Origin: Actinoplanes sichuanensis
Lineage (GTDB): Bacteria; Actinomycetota; Actinomycetes; Mycobacteriales; Micromonosporaceae
Direction of reading: 5' to 3'
Assembly (NCBI RefSeq): GCF_033097365.1
Contig: NZ_AP028461.1
Location: 5,456,001-5,520,000 of the forward strand
Length of the DNA: 64,000 nt
The notes under the pieces were generated by a model that saw only the letters and a program-made list of their open reading frames with translations, was not told where the DNA came from and did no database searches. The position numbers and the translations under genes were made by a program. Positions 60,581 through 64,000 of this stretch are shown here, one piece after another (the first letter of the stretch is position 1; each line of letters starts with the position of its first letter).

Positions 60581-60717
60581 GGGCCGCGCGGGCCGCGGCT
60601 GTTCACGATCCCAGCGTCCGCGGACGGCCCGTTCCAGCCCGCGTGACGATCCGTGGCGCGGATCGTCCGAACGGCTGAAAGGTCAAGAAAAGCTCAAGGC
60701 CGGCGGCGATCGTGCCG

Positions 60718-60885
60718 ATGCCAGGCACCATGCCGAAGTTCAAGACGATCGCCTTCCCCGAAGCCAGCATTCTGGACCGCCGGGTCGCCGTCATCCTGCC
60801 GCCTCAGCACGTGTGGGCCCGTGTCGTGGACGAGGTGCCGGACCCGGTCGCCGTCGGGCTACCGGAACTGCCCGTGGCCGTTTAG
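60718..60885 (+). CDS. Possible 55-residue protein
   Basis: The open frame from ATG 60718 (or ATG 60730) to TAG 60885 has strong third-position G/C and a sensible hydrophobic pattern (RRVAVILPPQHVWARVVDEV). It ends 3 bp before the lipoprotein start. The ribosome site is weak and no family is recognised, so it could be a chance frame. Confidence 0.4.
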   Translation: MPGTMPKFKTIAFPEASILDRRVAVILPPQHVWARVVDEVPDPVAVGLPELPVAV

Positions 60886-60888
60886 CCG

Positions 60889-61665
60889 ATGGCCGCACGC
60901 TTCGTGTGGGCCGCCGGACTGGTCCTCGCCGTCGCAGGCTGCGGCACGGCGCCCGACCCGCCGACGGTCGCGCAGCCCGGCCGGCCGACATCAGTGATTC
61001 CCACGTCCGCCCTTCCCACGTCCGCCTCTCCGACCTCAGCCGCACCGTCCCCGTTCCCGTCCACATCCGCTTCGATCTCCCCCTCGACAAGCAGCAAGCC
61101 GTCCGCGTCGACCGCACCCACCGGCCGGACCAGCACCGACTGGGAGATCACCGTGTACTACACGGCCGTCGAGCGGTTCCACGACGGCGACCCCACGACC
61201 GTCACCGGCTGCCCACGACTGGACTGCTCGGACGGCGACGACGACCTGGGCACCTATCCGGCCGACTTCGTCGACGCGGTCCGCGACGAAGGCACCGGCC
61301 GCACCATCTCCGGGGAATACCTCAACTGGTCGTACGACACCGGGTTCTGGCTGGACTCGGCGCCGCGTACCAGTGACGGCGGCACCCTCGTGCCGTTCGT
61401 GTCGGCCGCCACCGACCCGGACGTGCTGTCCCGCGGCACCCGATTCACCGTGTCCGGCTGCGGCACCCTGGAGGACGGCTCCGCCGCTCCGCGGAAGGTG
61501 TGCGCGGCCCTGCGCGCCGCCGCCTGGAAGATCACCGACGAGTTCACGCCGGGACTCGGCGGACCCAGGCACCTGGACGCCTACATCGGCGAGGAGACCG
61601 GCCCCGGTTTCACCGACTCGCAGTGGTACCTCACGCTCACCGGTGCGCGCCTGCTGCTCGGCTAA
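60889..61665 (+). CDS. Lipoprotein with possible double-psi barrel (3D-like) domain
   Basis: This 258-residue protein has a lipobox LAVAGC (Cys 18). A Ser/Thr/Pro spacer (about 25-82) leads to a domain with WEITVYYTAVERFH, DLGTYPADFVDAVRDEGTG, FTVSGCGTLEDGS and HLDAYIGEETGPGFTDSQWY. The strand order and late Asp-x-Tyr suggest a 3D/RlpA-like barrel, but I am not certain. Probably attached to the membrane outer face. Confidence 0.75.
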   Translation: MAARFVWAAGLVLAVAGCGTAPDPPTVAQPGRPTSVIPTSALPTSASPTSAAPSPFPSTSASISPSTSSKPSASTAPTGRTSTDWEITVYYTAVERFHDGDPTTVTGCPRLDCSDGDDDLGTYPADFVDAVRDEGTGRTISGEYLNWSYDTGFWLDSAPRTSDGGTLVPFVSAATDPDVLSRGTRFTVSGCGTLEDGSAAPRKVCAALRAAAWKITDEFTPGLGGPRHLDAYIGEETGPGFTDSQWYLTLTGARLLLG

Positions 61666-61675
61666 CCTTCGGTTC

Positions 61676-62317
61676 ATGCTCGCACCCGGGGACACCGTCT
61701 GGCTCCGCCACCTCCAGCGCCGCCGGATCGGCCTCGTCGTGCCGTTCCAGGCCGTGGCCGACCTGGGCGACGCCGTCCTGCTGTGGGCGCCGGCCGATAA
61801 CGCGGCCTGGCACTTCACCCTGCCCGACGGGCGCGGCATGGGCGAGGTGCCGCTGCCCGAGTGGTCGGCTTCGGACCGGATCCCGGTGCCGCACACCATC
61901 GACCACGGCGTGCTGAGCTGGCATCCCCGCGAGCGCGACTACTCGATCCGCTGGTTCTTCCGGCCCGACGGCACCTTCTTCAGGTGGTACGCGAACCTGG
62001 AGGCCCCGCCCGCACTGTGGCGCCACGGCGACCTGACCGGCCTCGACACCACCGACTGGGATCTGGACGTGGTGGTCGAACCGGACCGTGGCTGGCGCTG
62101 GAAGGACGAGGAGCTGTTCGCGACCCGGCTGACCATGCCCGAGGCGTACTGGGCCGACGACGAGGACCGGGTCCGCCGCGCCGGCCAGGAGGTGATCGCC
62201 CTGGCCGAGGCGGGCAAGTTCCCGTTCGACGGCACCTGGCGTGACTTCCGCCCGGATCCGGCCTGGCCGCCGCTGCCCCGCGAGCTGCCGCCGGGCTGGG
62301 ACCGGATCCAAACCTGA
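61676..62317 (+). CDS. DUF402-family protein
   Basis: This 213-residue protein starts at ATG 61676, 10 bp after the lipoprotein. It has the DUF402 beta-barrel pattern: YSIRWFFRPDGTFFRWYANL, TTDWDLDVVVEPDRGWRWKD and EDRVRRAGQEVIALAEAGKF. Some DUF402 proteins are nucleoside-phosphate hydrolases needing divalent metals; acidic residues at WDLDVVVEPD would be ligands. Substrate unknown. Confidence 0.88.
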   Translation: MLAPGDTVWLRHLQRRRIGLVVPFQAVADLGDAVLLWAPADNAAWHFTLPDGRGMGEVPLPEWSASDRIPVPHTIDHGVLSWHPRERDYSIRWFFRPDGTFFRWYANLEAPPALWRHGDLTGLDTTDWDLDVVVEPDRGWRWKDEELFATRLTMPEAYWADDEDRVRRAGQEVIALAEAGKFPFDGTWRDFRPDPAWPPLPRELPPGWDRIQT

Positions 62318-62423
62318 TCGACGATGAGCGATCCGTGAACAGCTGAGTCCACCATCGGCAATACCTGCGGAACGGTCGCTCACGGACGCGACGGGCCGGC
62401 CCGGGCGGCGTGACGATGACCTG

Positions 62424-63641
62424 GTGACCGAGACAACCGTGATTCTGCTGCTGGTGGTGGTCACCGCCCTCGGGTTCGACTTCACCAACGGATTCCACGA
62501 CACCGCGAACGCCATGGCGACGTCGATCGCCACCGGCGCGCTCCGGCCCAAGGTGGCCGTCCTGCTGTCCGCCCTCCTGAACCTGGTCGGCGCGTTCCTC
62601 TCCGTCGAGGTGGCGCTGACCGTGACCAACGCGGTGATCCGCATCCAGAACTCGGACGGCACGCCGAAGTCCGAGCTTCTGGACGGCGGCGGAACCGCGC
62701 TGCTGCTGATCGTGCTGGCCGGCGTGATCGGCGGCATCCTGTGGAACCTGCTGACCTGGCTGCTGGGCCTACCGTCGAGCTCGTCGCACGCGCTGTTCGG
62801 CGGTCTGGTCGGCGCGGCGATCGCCGGCCTGGGCTGGGCCGGCGTGAACTGGACCGGCGACGGCAGCAAACTCGACGGTGTGGTCGGCAAGGTGGTGATC
62901 CCGGCGGTCATGTCGCCGGTGATCGCCGGTGCGGTGGCCGCGGCCGGCACCTGGCTGATCTACCGGATCACCGTCAGCGTGGCGACCCGGTTCACCGAGC
63001 AGGGCTTCCGCTGGGGCCAGATCGGCAGCGCCTCCCTGGTGTCGCTCGCGCACGGCACCAACGACGCGCAGAAGACGATGGGTGTGATCACGCTGGCACT
63101 GATCGCGGCCGGCGAGTGGACCCGGGCCGGGGAGATCCCCCTGTGGGTGAAGGTCTCCTGCGCGCTGGCGATCGCGCTCGGCACCTATCTGGGCGGCTGG
63201 CGGATCATCCGTACCCTCGGAAAGGGTCTTGTCGAGATCGCCCCGCCGCAGGGGATGACGGCCGAATCGGCCGCCGCCGCGGTGATCCTCTCCTCCAGCC
63301 ATCTCGGGTTCGCGCTGTCCACCACGCATGTCGCCACCGGGTCGATCCTGGGCAGCGGCGTCGGACGGCCGGGCGCGAAGGTGCGGTGGGCGGTCGCCGG
63401 ACGGATGGTGACCGCCTGGCTGATCACGCTGCCCGCGGCCGCGGTGGTCGGCGCGCTGATGTGGTGGGTGGCCGACCTGATCGGCGGCACGGCCGGTGCG
63501 GCGACGATCTTCCTGGTCCTGGTGGCCCTCTCGGCGCTGATGTGGATGCGCTCGCGCCGGGCCCCGATCGATCACAACAACGTCAACGACGACTGGGACG
63601 CGCCGGTCCCCGGCCGTGAGCCGGCCGGCGCGGCGAGCTGA
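62424..63641 (+). CDS. pitA: Inorganic phosphate transporter, Pit family
   Basis: This 405-residue membrane transporter starts at GTG 62424. It has about ten helices and Pit signatures: GFDFTNGFHDTANAMATSIA, LPSSSSHALFGGLVGAAI and the repeated SLVSLAHGTNDAQKTMGVIT and SSSHLGFALSTTHVATGSIL. It imports metal-phosphate by proton symport with low affinity. It is followed by a small membrane gene and a DUF3349 gene, the same order as around mycobacterial pitA. Confidence 0.95.
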   Translation: MTETTVILLLVVVTALGFDFTNGFHDTANAMATSIATGALRPKVAVLLSALLNLVGAFLSVEVALTVTNAVIRIQNSDGTPKSELLDGGGTALLLIVLAGVIGGILWNLLTWLLGLPSSSSHALFGGLVGAAIAGLGWAGVNWTGDGSKLDGVVGKVVIPAVMSPVIAGAVAAAGTWLIYRITVSVATRFTEQGFRWGQIGSASLVSLAHGTNDAQKTMGVITLALIAAGEWTRAGEIPLWVKVSCALAIALGTYLGGWRIIRTLGKGLVEIAPPQGMTAESAAAAVILSSSHLGFALSTTHVATGSILGSGVGRPGAKVRWAVAGRMVTAWLITLPAAAVVGALMWWVADLIGGTAGAATIFLVLVALSALMWMRSRRAPIDHNNVNDDWDAPVPGREPAGAAS

Positions 63642-63653
63642 GGAGGCTGCGGC

Positions 63654-63935
63654 ATGCACAATCTGACCCTGGCTCTGGACGCCGCCTGGAAGGTGCTTCT
63701 CGCCGGCCTGATCCTGGGCGCGGGCCTGCCGGCTCTCTTCGCCGTCGGCATCAGGTCCCTGGCGTACGGCACCGACGGCCCCACCCGCAGGCCGGTCGGC
63801 ACCGCCGCGGGCTACCTCTGTTTCGCCCTGGTGTTGCTCGGTGTCGCGCTGGGCATCACGTTCATCGTGGCGTCCGGTTTCGGCAAGCAGCTCTCCGTCG
63901 ACGGCGTGCTTCCGACCATCACCGACAAGGGGTGA
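63654..63935 (+). CDS. Small membrane protein of the pitA cluster
   Basis: This 93-residue protein starts at ATG 63654, 12 bp after pitA (GAGGAGG). Two membrane helices (WKVLLAGLILGAGLPALFAV; GYLCFALVLLGVALGITFIV) flank a polar loop (YGTDGPTRRP). Mycobacterial pitA has an equivalent small membrane neighbour. Role unknown, possibly linked to phosphate transport. Confidence 0.85.
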   Translation: MHNLTLALDAAWKVLLAGLILGAGLPALFAVGIRSLAYGTDGPTRRPVGTAAGYLCFALVLLGVALGITFIVASGFGKQLSVDGVLPTITDKG

Positions 63936-63939
63936 CGCG

Positions 63940-64000
63940 GTGAGTGAGGACCGGTCCAACTTCGTCAAGCGCGCGGTCGAGTGGCTGCGGGCCGGTTACC
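63940..64000 (+). CDS. DUF3349 protein, 3' truncated by the window
   Basis: GTG 63940 begins SEDRSNFVKRAVEWLRAGY and runs off the window. The VEWLRAGYP-type start is the conserved opening of DUF3349 proteins, which in mycobacteria sit beside pitA. Only 20 residues are visible, so the call leans on context. Confidence 0.7.
   Translation, partial: MSEDRSNFVKRAVEWLRAGY

Overview
The window is a high-GC actinobacterial chromosome segment, most likely from Actinoplanes or a close Micromonosporaceae relative. This rests on strong third-position G/C bias, many GTG/TTG starts, 1-4 base stop/start overlaps, several NarL-type two-component pairs, SigC- and SigE-like ECF sigma factors, an AfsR-type regulator, DUF3558 and DUF3349 proteins and the pitA/small membrane protein/DUF3349 cluster. 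The genus is inference. I saw no rRNA, tRNA, CRISPR array, prophage or replication origin.

Layout. 0-6.6 kb: the end of a beta-propeller-type secreted protein, a histidine kinase/response regulator pair, DUF4265 and cold-shock-like small proteins, a DUF4190 membrane protein, a snapalysin-type protease and a DUF3455 secreted protein. 6.7-11.1 kb: a tightly overlapped leftward operon for tyrosine/homogentisate breakdown (hppD, hmgA, an unrecognised gene, fahA). The unrecognised gene occupies the pathway slot where a maleylacetoacetate isomerase is otherwise missing. 11.2-17.2 kb: a GGDEF protein, an anti-sigma-like/ECF sigma pair, an enoyl-CoA hydratase-family gene carrying an in-frame 24-bp tandem repeat, a SigC-type factor, and three tandem-repeat arrays. 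17.2-24 kb: two adjacent 1.1-kilo-residue DUF4132 paralogues. 24-32 kb: a secreted repeat protein, an AfsR-like STAND regulator, lipoproteins and a DUF3311/monocarboxylate symporter pair. 32.3-38 kb: small membrane or acidic proteins, an iron-regulated bfd-bfr pair, a deacetylase, a methyltransferase, a second two-component pair and a BrnT/BrnA-like toxin-antitoxin pair. 38-41 kb: a STAS protein, a large membrane protein and an SRPBCC protein.

41.2-42.7 kb is an IS701-like insertion whose CTAG target duplication coincides with the stop codon of a class A penicillin-binding protein gene. 42.7-50.2 kb: that PBP, an M15 peptidase, an EAL-DICT protein, an Acg-like nitroreductase and a subtilase with a starch-binding-like tail. 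50.5-57.9 kb: MarR and DUF6010 proteins, two more two-component pairs, a lysyl-oxidase-type protein and a DUF2306 membrane protein. 57.9-59.7 kb: four tandem paralogous two-TM proteins with divergent Cys-bracketed tails. 59.8-64 kb: a leucine-rich protein, a lipoprotein, a DUF402 protein and the pitA cluster.

Recurring themes are short tandem repeats (at least six arrays, one or two within coding sequence), local tandem duplication (DUF4132 pair, four-paralogue cluster) and paired regulatory modules. The regulatory elements best supported by sequence are two overlapping DtxR/IdeR-like boxes before bfd, a hairpin that would bury the bfr Shine-Dalgarno, a CRP/GlxR-type palindrome before the symporter operon and several hairpin terminators.
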